From: Pseudomonadota bacterium | Lineage (GTDB): Bacteria; Pseudomonadota; Alphaproteobacteria; Acetobacterales; Acetobacteraceae | NCBI GenBank assembly: GCA_021779655.1 | Contig: JAJYAF010000170.1 | Location: 1-5,635, forward strand | Reading direction: 5' to 3' | DNA length: 5,635 nucleotides | In this document: positions 1 to 5,158 of the stretch, piece by piece | Layout: each line of letters starts with the position of its first letter | Numbering within the stretch: position 1 is the stretch's first letter | The notes under the pieces: model-generated | What the model was told of the DNA's origin: nothing | What the model saw: only the letters and a program-made list of their open reading frames with translations | Database searches by the model: none | Made by a program: the position numbers and the translations under genes

Positions 1-1195
1 AGAAATCGATGTCGAAATCGGGCATGGAGACGCGCTCGGGGTTCAAAAACCGCTCGAACAGCAGGCCGAAGCGGATCGGGTCGAGATCGGTGATTTGCAG
101 CGCCCAGGCCACCACCGAGCCGGCGCCCGAGCCACGGCCCGGCCCGACCGGAATACGGTTGGCCTTCGCCCATTGGATGAAATCGGCAACGATGAGAAAA
201 TAACCGGGAAAACCCATTCGGCCGATGACATCGAGCTCGAAGGCAAGCCGGCTCGCATAGGGCTCGCGGCCCGGCTCGGGCATGTCCAGGGCATCCAGCC
301 GCGCGCGCAAACCCCGCTCGGCCATGCTTTGCAGCGTCTGCGCCTCATCCATGCCGGGCAGAATTTTCGGACAGCGCGGCAGCAGCGGCTTGCGGGTTTC
401 GGCCATTGCCGCGCAGCCGCGCGCGATCGCCAGGGTATTGTCGCAGGCCTCGGGCAGGTCGGCGAAAATCTCACGCATCAGCGCCGCCGGTTTGAACCAG
501 TGCTCCGGCGTCAGCCGCCGCCGTTCAGGTTCCGCCAGCACCCGGCCCTCGGCGATGCAAAGCAGCGCGTCATGCGCCTCGAACATCTCCGGTCCGGGGA
601 AAAAGCATTCATTGGTGGCGACCAGAGGAATCCCGAGCCGGTCGGCGAGGTTGATCATTCCCGGCTCGATCGCCTGCTCCAGGCGCTCGCCATGGCGCTG
701 TAGCTCCATGGCCATCCGGCCATCGAAAACCTCCCGCAGCCGCGCGAGCGCGGCTTCCGCCTCGCCCTCCAACCCCTCGGCCAACAGCCTGCCGACAGGC
801 CCGCGCGGCCCGCCGGTGAGCAGGAACAACCCGTCCGCGTGATCGAAAAGCGCCTCATGCGTGATTTGCGGCTTCTCCCCGGCGGCGGTCTGAAGAAAGC
901 AGAGCGAGGAGAGTTTTTGCAGATTGACGAAGCCCCGCGGGGTCTGCGCCAGCAGCACCACCGGATCGGCGGCTTTTTTGTGCCGCAGGGAAAGCTGGCA
1001 GCCGATGATCGGCTGAACGCCCTTGGCCATGCAGGCCTGGGAAAATTCCAGCGCCCCGAACAGGTTGGCGGTGTCGGCGATCGCCACCGCCGGCATGCCG
1101 AGCTCGCGCGCCATCGCCGCGATCTTCTCGACCTTGATCGCGCCTTCCGAGAGCGAATAGGCGGAATGGACGCGAAGATGAACGAATGGCTGCAT
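1..1195 (-). CDS. dnaE: DNA polymerase III subunit alpha (DnaE1), N-terminal part
   Basis: Catalytic subunit of the replicative DNA polymerase III, which copies the chromosome in the cytoplasm together with the beta clamp and the epsilon proofreader. The frame stays open from the ATG at 1195 to the left edge, giving 398 codons of a protein usually about 1150 aa long. The N-terminus reads [15 protein letters not shown], the start of a PHP domain (about residues 4-270). That domain is degenerate: Arg8 stands where active PHP domains have the second His of HxH, and Thr42 follows Asp41 where a His is usual, as in E. coli DnaE, so proofreading is probably left to epsilon. The polymerase palm begins near the edge with [10 protein letters not shown] (from about residue 349) and PDFDIDF (residues 392-398), which holds catalytic aspartates. 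The start has GGAG at 1201-1204, five bases upstream. The N-terminal sequence matches DnaE1, not the error-prone DnaE2/ImuC. No frameshift was seen. Placement after truA is less usual. Confidence 0.96.
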   Translation of the reverse strand, partial: MQPFVHLRVHSAYSLSEGAIKVEKIAAMARELGMPAVAIADTANLFGALEFSQACMAKGVQPIIGCQLSLRHKKAADPVVLLAQTPRGFVNLQKLSSLCFLQTAAGEKPQITHEALFDHADGLFLLTGGPRGPVGRLLAEGLEGEAEAALARLREVFDGRMAMELQRHGERLEQAIEPGMINLADRLGIPLVATNECFFPGPEMFEAHDALLCIAEGRVLAEPERRRLTPEHWFKPAALMREIFADLPEACDNTLAIARGCAAMAETRKPLLPRCPKILPGMDEAQTLQSMAERGLRARLDALDMPEPGREPYASRLAFELDVIGRMGFPGYFLIVADFIQWAKANRIPVGPGRGSGAGSVVAWALQITDLDPIRFGLLFERFLNPERVSMPDFDIDF

Positions 1196-1265
1196 GACGA
1201 CTCCGGCGGCGTCCTATATCCTACCGCCGCTCAAAAGCCGCTGGCCAGCCTCGATCCCGGCTATT
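1196..1265 (-). promoter_or_regulatory. truA-dnaE gap with dnaE ribosome-binding site and small hairpin
   Basis: This is the 70-base gap between the truA stop and the dnaE start. It contains the dnaE Shine-Dalgarno GGAG (complement of 1201-1204). Immediately next to it is an inverted repeat, GCGGCG at 1206-1211 and CGCCGC at 1225-1230, with a 13-base A/T-rich loop. In the transcript this hairpin would sit just upstream of the ribosome-binding site. No T-run follows it, so it is not an intrinsic terminator, and no convincing promoter was found. dnaE is therefore probably read at least partly from the upstream genes. A regulatory role for the hairpin is speculative. Confidence 0.3.
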
Positions 1266-2018
1266 TTAGAACGGGAGCGGCGGATCGTAGTCGACGCGGG
1301 CGAGATAAAGCCCTTCCGGCGGCGCGGTCGGCCCCGCGGCGGCACGGTTTCGGGCGGCCAGGATGTCGGCCAGGGCCGTCTCCGGCCACCGCCCCTCACC
1401 CACGCGCTTGAGCGAGCCGACCATGTTGCGCACCTGGTGGTGCAGAAAGCTGCGCGCGCCGGCGGTGATGATCACACGCTCGCCCTGCCGCGCCACATCC
1501 AGCGCGTCCAAGGTGCGAAGGGGCGATCCGGCCTGGCAGGCGGCGGCCCGGAAGGAGGAAAAATCGTGGTGGCCGAGCAAATGCCGGGCGGCCCGGTGCA
1601 TCGCCGCATCGTCGAGCGGCGTCTTCACCTGCCAGACGCGCTGGCGTTCGAGCGCGGCCGGCGCCGGCCGGTTGAGAATGACATAGCGGTAGGTGCGGCC
1701 GATGGCGGAAAACCGGGCATTCCATCCAGGCGGCGCCGGCGCCGCACGCAGCACGGTAACGGGATGCGGCCTGAGGTGGAAGTTCAACGCCTCGCGCAGC
1801 CGCCAGGGCGGCAGACCAGGCAGTTCGGCCTGGACGATTTGGGCAAGCGCGTGCACCCCGGCATCGGTGCGCCCGGCCACGATGCTGGGGTGGATCTCTC
1901 CGCCGCAAAGCCGGGCGGCGGCTTCCTCCACCACCTGCTGAACCGAAAGCCCATGCTTCTGACGCTGCCAGCCCATGAAACCGCTGCCGTCATATTCAAG
2001 CTCAAGCGCCCAGAGCAT
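1266..2018 (-). CDS. truA: tRNA pseudouridine(38-40) synthase TruA
   Basis: Converts uridine to pseudouridine at positions 38, 39 and 40 in the anticodon stem-loop of many tRNAs, which helps keep the reading frame. The protein is 250 aa, slightly shorter than E. coli TruA (270). The N-terminus LELEYDGSGFMGWQRQ (residues 5-20) is the usual TruA opening. The catalytic aspartate is Asp52 in AGRTDAGVHA. The conserved tyrosine that stacks in the active site is Tyr110 in GRTYRYVI. The third motif, FLHHQVRNMVGSLKRVG, lies at residues 191-207. The ATG overlaps the fmt stop codon by one base (TGATG at 2016-2020), which fixes the start and suggests translational coupling with fmt. The def-fmt-truA order is common in alphaproteobacteria. 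Nothing is missing or truncated. Confidence 0.97.
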   Translation of the reverse strand: MLWALELEYDGSGFMGWQRQKHGLSVQQVVEEAAARLCGGEIHPSIVAGRTDAGVHALAQIVQAELPGLPPWRLREALNFHLRPHPVTVLRAAPAPPGWNARFSAIGRTYRYVILNRPAPAALERQRVWQVKTPLDDAAMHRAARHLLGHHDFSSFRAAACQAGSPLRTLDALDVARQGERVIITAGARSFLHHQVRNMVGSLKRVGEGRWPETALADILAARNRAAAGPTAPPEGLYLARVDYDPPLPF

Positions 2019-2923
2019 CAGCCGGCCCGGCTGCCCGAGGGAACCGGGAAGCCCCGCAAGAACGCATCCCCCGCCATGGCGGCTCTGCCGGCCCGCTGCA
2101 AACGGGTGAGGCGCAACGCGTCCTGGCCGCAGGCGATGGTGAGCGCATCGTCCAGAACCGTCCCCGGCATGCCCCGTGCCGCCACGACCTCGGCCGCCAG
2201 CACCTTCACCGGCTGGCCGCGGAGATGGACCAGGCTACCGGGCCAGGGGTAATAGGCGCGGACCTGCCGTTCCAGGAACGCGGCGGGCCTGTTGAAATCG
2301 AGCCGCGCGTCCTCCTTGCGCAGTTTCGGCGCGTAGGTGGCCAGCGCTTCGTCCTGCGGCACCGGCGCCGGCGGGTTGTCCAGCACCTCCACGATCAGCC
2401 GCGCGCCGATCGCGGCCAGGCGGTCGTGCAGGTCGGCGGCCGTATCGCGCGGGCCGATCGGTGTTGGCTCGGCCCGCAGCAGCGCGCCCGTATCCAGTCC
2501 CGCGTCCATCTGCATGATGGTGATGCCCGTTTCCCGGTCGCCGGCAAGAATGGCGGCCTGGATCGGCGCGGCGCCGCGCCAGCGCGGCAGCAGGCTGGCA
2601 TGGATGTTAAGGCAGCCGCGCCGGGGCGCGGCCAGGATGGCGGGCGGCAGGATCAGCCCATAGGCCGCCACCACCGCGGCATCGAGCTTGAGCGCGGCGA
2701 AATATTCCTGCTCCTCAAGGTTCCGGCGCAGCCCGATGGGCGTGCGGACCGGAAGGCCCAAACGCAGCGCCAGCGCATGCACCGGGCAGGGCCGCGGCTT
2801 CTGGCCCCGTCCGGCGGGCTTGGGCGGCTGCGTGTACACCGCCGCGATCTCGTGTCCGGCCTCACGCAGCGCCCGCAGCGCGGCGGTGGCGAATTCCGGC
2901 GATCCCATGAATGCGAGCCGCAT
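2018..2923 (-). CDS. fmt: Methionyl-tRNA formyltransferase
   Basis: Transfers a formyl group from 10-formyltetrahydrofolate to the amino group of Met on initiator tRNA, allowing bacterial translation initiation. The protein is 301 aa from the start chosen here (E. coli 315). The N-terminus MRLAFMGSPEFA is the family opening. The catalytic residues are visible: Asn106 and His108 in CLNIHASLLPRWRGAAPIQ, and Asp144 in MQMDAGLDTG. The C-terminal tRNA-binding domain begins near residue 205 and shows VRAYYPWPGS (221-230) and a final FLRGFPVPSG. The frame is open upstream to an ATG at 2974, which would add 17 residues (MPRVLRRHELSV...). I rejected that start because family members begin at MRLAF-type sequence, although neither start has a strong Shine-Dalgarno. 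Gene order and the one-base overlap with truA support an operon with def, which ends 97 bases upstream. Confidence 0.96.
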   Translation of the reverse strand: MRLAFMGSPEFATAALRALREAGHEIAAVYTQPPKPAGRGQKPRPCPVHALALRLGLPVRTPIGLRRNLEEQEYFAALKLDAAVVAAYGLILPPAILAAPRRGCLNIHASLLPRWRGAAPIQAAILAGDRETGITIMQMDAGLDTGALLRAEPTPIGPRDTAADLHDRLAAIGARLIVEVLDNPPAPVPQDEALATYAPKLRKEDARLDFNRPAAFLERQVRAYYPWPGSLVHLRGQPVKVLAAEVVAARGMPGTVLDDALTIACGQDALRLTRLQRAGRAAMAGDAFLRGFPVPSGSRAG

Positions 2924-3020
2924 GGTCAGGAACCCGGCGACGGAGAGTTCATGGCGTCGTAGAACCCGTGGCATGCGCGGCCGTCAAGCCGGCGGCGCGG
3001 AAGCGGCTTGCGCTCAACCG

Positions 3021-3566
3021 CTATTTGCCGCGCTTTTCCCGCTGCTCCTTGGCCAGCTTGCGCAACAGCATGTTGCGCTTGAGCGGCGAGAGATAATCCA
3101 CGAACAGCACGCCGTTCAGGTGATCGATCTCGTGCTGGATGCAGGCGGCGAGCAGTCCTTCCGCCGCGATCTCCCGCCGCGTCCCGCTCTCATCCTCGTA
3201 TCGCGCCCTGATCCTCGCCGGGCGGGTGACTTCCGCGTATTGGTCAGGAAGCGAGAGGCAGCCTTCCTCCCGGGTTGCCGGCTCCTCCGACCTCGCGACG
3301 ATTTCGGGGTTGATCATGGTGAGCGGCGCCGGTGTGCCTTCCGGCTTCAGGTCGATCACCAGCAGGCGCAGCAGCCTGCCCACCTGCGGCGCGGCAAGGC
3401 CGATTCCCGGCGCCTTGTACATGGTGGCGTAGAGCGCCGGAACGAGCGCGCGCACCTGCTCGGCATCCTCGGCCTTGACCGGCCTCGCGGTTTTGCGCAG
3501 CGCCGGATGGGGCACGATGAGGATCGGCAGGATCTCGGCCGCCAGCTCACGATCTGTTGTCAACAT
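3021..3566 (-). CDS. def: Peptide deformylase
   Basis: Metallo-hydrolase (Fe2+ type) that removes the N-formyl group from nascent peptides as they leave the ribosome, undoing the modification that Fmt makes. The protein is 181 aa (E. coli 169). All three family motifs are present: GIGLAAPQVG (residues 54-63, with Gln61), EEGCLSLP (100-107, metal ligand Cys103) and QHEIDHLNG (144-152, metal ligands His145 and His149 and catalytic Glu146). The C-terminus is a long basic helix ending KEQREKRGK. The ATG at 3566 gives about ten residues more than usual before the family's ILPILIVPHP segment. No better start codon lies between, and upstream there is only a weak purine stretch, so the exact start is less certain than the identity. 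It is the first gene of the minus-strand cluster and is divergent from the Hsp20 gene. Confidence 0.96.
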   Translation of the reverse strand: MLTTDRELAAEILPILIVPHPALRKTARPVKAEDAEQVRALVPALYATMYKAPGIGLAAPQVGRLLRLLVIDLKPEGTPAPLTMINPEIVARSEEPATREEGCLSLPDQYAEVTRPARIRARYEDESGTRREIAAEGLLAACIQHEIDHLNGVLFVDYLSPLKRNMLLRKLAKEQREKRGK

Positions 3567-3699
3567 GCCACGGCTTTATCCCCGGTATGGCTTGAGGGCA
3601 ATTCCGCCCTTGCGATCCGTCATGATTGTGCCAACATGGGCAAGATCGGCAGCCGATTCCGGGGCCGTCCGCTTCGCTCATATGGGGGAGCCAATAGAG
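3567..3699. promoter_or_regulatory. Divergent def / hsp20 intergenic region
   Basis: This region of 133 bases must hold the promoters for both the minus-strand def cluster and the plus-strand Hsp20 gene. It contains an inverted repeat, AGGGC (3595-3599) and GCCCT (3606-3610), separated by six bases and extendable by two G-U pairs. On the plus strand a weak heat-shock-type promoter is possible: CTTGCG at 3609-3614, a 16-base spacer and CCAACAT at 3631-3637. This would place transcription start near 3644. Match quality is modest (the -10 fits the alphaproteobacterial CYTATNT pattern only partly). On the minus strand I saw TTGCCC- and GATAAA-like elements near def, with sub-optimal spacing. No assignment is firm. 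Confidence 0.35.
3644..3699 (+). promoter_or_regulatory. Candidate ROSE-like RNA thermometer in the Hsp20 leader
   Basis: Two small hairpins can be drawn in the 56 bases before the Hsp20 start. The first pairs ATCGG (3645-3649) with CCGAT (3653-3657) around a CAG triloop. The second pairs TTCGCTC (3673-3679) with GAGCCAA (3688-3694), with one C-C mismatch and an eight-base loop; it buries the end of the Shine-Dalgarno stretch GGGGGAG (3684-3690). ROSE elements, known to control many alphaproteobacterial small heat-shock genes, carry a conserved U(U/C)GCU opposite the Shine-Dalgarno in their last hairpin, and UCGCU occurs here at 3674-3678. The position and motif fit. The stems are short, and the element is smaller than the classic four-hairpin ROSE RNA, so this is a candidate only. 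Confidence 0.4.
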
Positions 3700-4173
3700 A
3701 TGAACACCCGCGTTTTCGCCTCGCCGATGTTTCTGGGCTTCGACCATCTGGAACAGATGATCGAAAGGGCCGCCAAAACCTCCTCCGACGGTTACCCGCC
3801 CTATAATATCGAGCAGCTCAGCCCGATCAGCCTGCGGATCACCCTGGCCGTGGCCGGATTCGTCATGGATGATCTACAGATCACGCTCGAAGATAACCAG
3901 CTGGTAATCCGTGGCCGCCAGAGTGACGACGGGCACGGCAGAGTGTTCCTTCATCGCGGTATCGCGGCCCGGCAGTTCCAGCGGGCTTTCGTGATCGCCG
4001 AAGGAATCGATGTCAAAGGCGCCTGGCTGGATAACGGGCTGCTGCATGTCGATCTGGTACGGCCGGTGCCGCAGCCGGTGGTTAAAACCATCCCGATCAC
4101 CAAGGGGCAGGGAAGGCCGCCGGTTGGGCCGAGCCGCACGGTCGATGCGAAGTCGGAATCATCCGATGGCTGA
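3700..4173 (+). CDS. Small heat-shock protein, Hsp20 / alpha-crystallin family
   Basis: ATP-independent holding chaperone that binds unfolding proteins in the cytoplasm, usually as large oligomers. The protein is 157 aa. A short N-terminal arm (residues 1-33, with FLGFDHLEQMIERA) leads into an alpha-crystallin domain at about 34-125. The opening DGYPPYNIE and the later FLHRGIAARQFQRAF are typical of the alphaproteobacterial Hsp20 class, and DNGLLHVDLVRPVP (111-124) is the conserved end of the domain. The C-terminal tail carries IPI (131-133), an I-x-I anchor used in oligomer assembly, followed by a Pro/Ser-rich end. The ATG at 3700 was chosen because GGGGGAG lies nine bases upstream and family members begin at this point. 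An in-frame ATG at 3682 and open frame back to 3475 are unlikely to be used. DUF1150 downstream is a familiar partner, so the two are probably co-transcribed. Confidence 0.94.
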   Translation: MNTRVFASPMFLGFDHLEQMIERAAKTSSDGYPPYNIEQLSPISLRITLAVAGFVMDDLQITLEDNQLVIRGRQSDDGHGRVFLHRGIAARQFQRAFVIAEGIDVKGAWLDNGLLHVDLVRPVPQPVVKTIPITKGQGRPPVGPSRTVDAKSESSDG

Positions 4174-4273
4174 CGCGAATCGGCGCCGAGATTGCCCCGC
4201 TTCGGTAAAAACCAAGCCGGTAAAAACGAAACAGCCCGCTGAAACAGTAAACCAACGGGCGTGGAAAGGATAA
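4166..4273 (+). CDS. Possible 35-aa small basic protein between Hsp20 and DUF1150
   Basis: A short ORF starts at an ATG overlapping the Hsp20 stop region by eight bases and ends with TAA four bases before the DUF1150 ATG, so it nearly fills the gap. The predicted peptide begins MADANRRRDCPAS and ends AETVNQRAWKG, with nine Lys/Arg against three Asp/Glu. Its centre reads VKTKP-VKTKQ, encoded by a 15-base tandem repeat that keeps the frame. A weak GGA (4155-4157) lies eight bases before the start. Translation through it would deliver ribosomes to the DUF1150 ribosome-binding site (AAAGGA, 4265-4270), so it could act as a coupling or leader ORF. I recognise no family. It may equally be a chance open frame in an untranslated spacer. 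Confidence 0.22.
   Translation: MADANRRRDCPASVKTKPVKTKQPAETVNQRAWKG
4203..4232 (+). repeat. 15-base tandem repeat, two copies
   Basis: Two adjacent units, 4203-4217 and 4218-4232, both begin CGGTAAAAAC and agree at 13 of 15 bases. They form an A-rich patch in an otherwise GC-rich sequence, between the Hsp20 gene and DUF1150. The period equals five codons, so the repeat preserves the frame of the small ORF that covers it. Confidence 0.8.
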
Positions 4274-4277
4274 AACC

Positions 4278-4532
4278 ATGGATGCAAAAATTCACGACCG
4301 TTCCGCCGATAACCTTCCCGGAACGGTGATCGACATCCACCGCATTTCGGCCGCGGAACTCGCCATGCTGGGCATCAGGGAAATCGCCTTCGTCAAGCCG
4401 GTCATGACGGAAACGGGACCGGCCTTCGCCATCCACGCGGCGGACGGAACGCCCATGGCCATCGCCTCGGACGCATCGCTCGCCCAGGCGGCGATCATCC
4501 AGCACGACATGGTGCCGAACCTGGTTCACTAA
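4278..4532 (+). CDS. DUF1150 family protein
   Basis: Small protein of 84 aa with no known function. Family membership is judged from the central segment LGIREIAFVKPV (residues 36-47), then FAIHAADGTPMAIASD (55-70) and the final QHDMVPNLVH (75-84), all typical of DUF1150. There is no signal peptide, membrane segment or recognisable catalytic motif, so a cytoplasmic location is likely. The ATG at 4278 has AAAGGA seven bases upstream. In alphaproteobacteria members often follow a small heat-shock gene, as here, which suggests a role linked to stress or protein quality control; that is inference from context only. The gene ends 90 bases before the MaoC gene, which appears to have its own promoter. 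Confidence 0.88.
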   Translation: MDAKIHDRSADNLPGTVIDIHRISAAELAMLGIREIAFVKPVMTETGPAFAIHAADGTPMAIASDASLAQAAIIQHDMVPNLVH

Positions 4533-4567
4533 CCCGCCCGGGAGGGGATGCGACAAAGTCCCCATGC

Positions 4568-4595
4568 TTGACGGGGAAACCGCCCGGTGTACATT
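4568..4595 (+). promoter_or_regulatory. Predicted sigma70-type promoter of the MaoC gene
   Basis: A -35 box TTGACG (4568-4573, five of six consensus bases) and a -10 box TACATT (4590-4595, four of six) are separated by 16 bases. Transcription would start near 4602, leaving a leader of about 20 bases that contains the strong AGGAGG at 4613-4618. The position directly before a gene with its own strong ribosome-binding site supports independent transcription of the MaoC gene rather than read-through from DUF1150 alone. Confidence 0.5.
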
Positions 4596-4622
4596 CGCGG
4601 CAACGAAGGAACAGGAGGAACG

Positions 4623-5075
4623 ATGCCCGGCCGTTATTTCGAGGAATGGAAAATCGGCGATAAAATCGAGCATGATATCCGCCGTACCGTTACCGAAACG
4701 GATAACCTGCTCTTCTCCGCCATGACCTACAACCCGCAGCCTTTGCATATCGACGCGGAAGCCGCGAAGGCGAGCGAGTTCGGGCAAATTCTGGTGAACG
4801 GCACCTTCACCTTCGCCCTGATGGGGGGGCTTTCCGTGGGCGACACCACGCTTGGCACGCTCGTCGCCAATCTGGGTTACGACAAGCTGGTGATGCCAAG
4901 CCCGGTGTTCCTGGGTGACACCTTGCGCGCCACGACCGAGGTGGTGGAGCTGAAGGAATCGCGCTCGCGCCCGGAATCGGGAATCGTGACGTTCAAGCAT
5001 GAAATGCTCAACCAGCGCAACGAAGTGGTATGCCGATGCCTGCGTTCCGCGATGGTCAAGCGCAAGGGCGCATAG
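4623..5075 (+). CDS. MaoC-family acyl-CoA dehydratase/hydratase (single hotdog domain)
   Basis: Likely adds water to, or removes it from, an enoyl-CoA substrate in the cytoplasm; the substrate cannot be read from the sequence. The protein is 150 aa, one hotdog domain, and resembles the stand-alone MaoC subgroup related to mesaconyl-CoA hydratase. Recognisable segments are YFEEWKIGDKIEHDIRRTVT (residues 5-24), YNPQPLHID (36-44), VNGTFTFALMGGLSVGDTT (58-76), FLGDTLRATTEV (96-107) and ESRSRPESGIVTF (112-124). His42 matches the catalytic His of (R)-hydratases. The partner Asp, expected five residues before it, is Asn37. I believe this substitution is shared by the subgroup, but it makes the chemistry less certain. 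The ATG at 4623 has AGGAGG four bases upstream; a GTG at 4587 in the same frame lies inside the promoter area and was rejected. It converges with the OmpA-like gene. Confidence 0.87.
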   Translation: MPGRYFEEWKIGDKIEHDIRRTVTETDNLLFSAMTYNPQPLHIDAEAAKASEFGQILVNGTFTFALMGGLSVGDTTLGTLVANLGYDKLVMPSPVFLGDTLRATTEVVELKESRSRPESGIVTFKHEMLNQRNEVVCRCLRSAMVKRKGA

Positions 5076-5126
5076 GGCGTTCTTTCCGGTTCGGGCCTGG
5101 CGGCGCATTCGGGCAAAGCCTCACCC

Positions 5127-5158
5127 GCCAATGCCTTACCGGCCAATGCCTTACCGGC
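5127..5158. repeat. Perfect 15-base tandem duplication across the OmpA-like gene's stop codon
   Basis: Units 5127-5141 and 5142-5156 are identical (GCCAATGCCTTACCG), with two further matching bases at 5157-5158. Read on the minus strand, the second unit contains the TAA stop of the OmpA-like gene at 5151-5153, and the first unit repeats a TAA in the same frame at 5136-5138. The duplication lies in the 75-base gap between two convergent genes. It probably arose by slippage or local duplication. Confidence 0.9.

Noticed and set aside
1194..2252. A 352-codon open frame on the plus strand
   Set aside because: It is antisense to truA and the end of fmt, both identified by catalytic motifs. Its composition is that of a GC-rich shadow frame.
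2924..2974. A 17-codon in-frame upstream extension of fmt
   Set aside because: Family members start at the MRLAFMGSPEF-type sequence, and the upstream ATG has no Shine-Dalgarno. Its homology cannot be tested here.
3618..3633. TGGCAC on the minus strand upstream of def as a sigma54 -24 element
   Set aside because: The required -12 element (TTGC) is absent at the correct spacing; TGACG is found instead.
3475..3699. Open-frame extension upstream of the Hsp20 gene
   Set aside because: It overlaps def on the other strand, has no Hsp20 similarity, and the ATG at 3700 has the good ribosome-binding site.
4533..4577. GGGGA/TCCCC hairpins (4544-4563 or, alternatively, 4559-4577) as a terminator or attenuator after DUF1150
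   Set aside because: The stems are five base pairs with loops of about nine bases. No T-run follows, and one arm overlaps the predicted MaoC promoter. Chance pairing of G and C runs is likely.
3951..5108. A 385-codon open frame on the minus strand across Hsp20, DUF1150 and the MaoC gene
   Set aside because: It lies antisense to three recognisable genes and their spacers, resembles no protein I know, and has the Arg/His/Gly-rich composition of a high-GC shadow frame.
5098..5130. TGGCGG/CCGCCA stem in the convergent gap as a bidirectional terminator
   Set aside because: A 21-base loop and the absence of a T-run on either strand argue against an intrinsic terminator.
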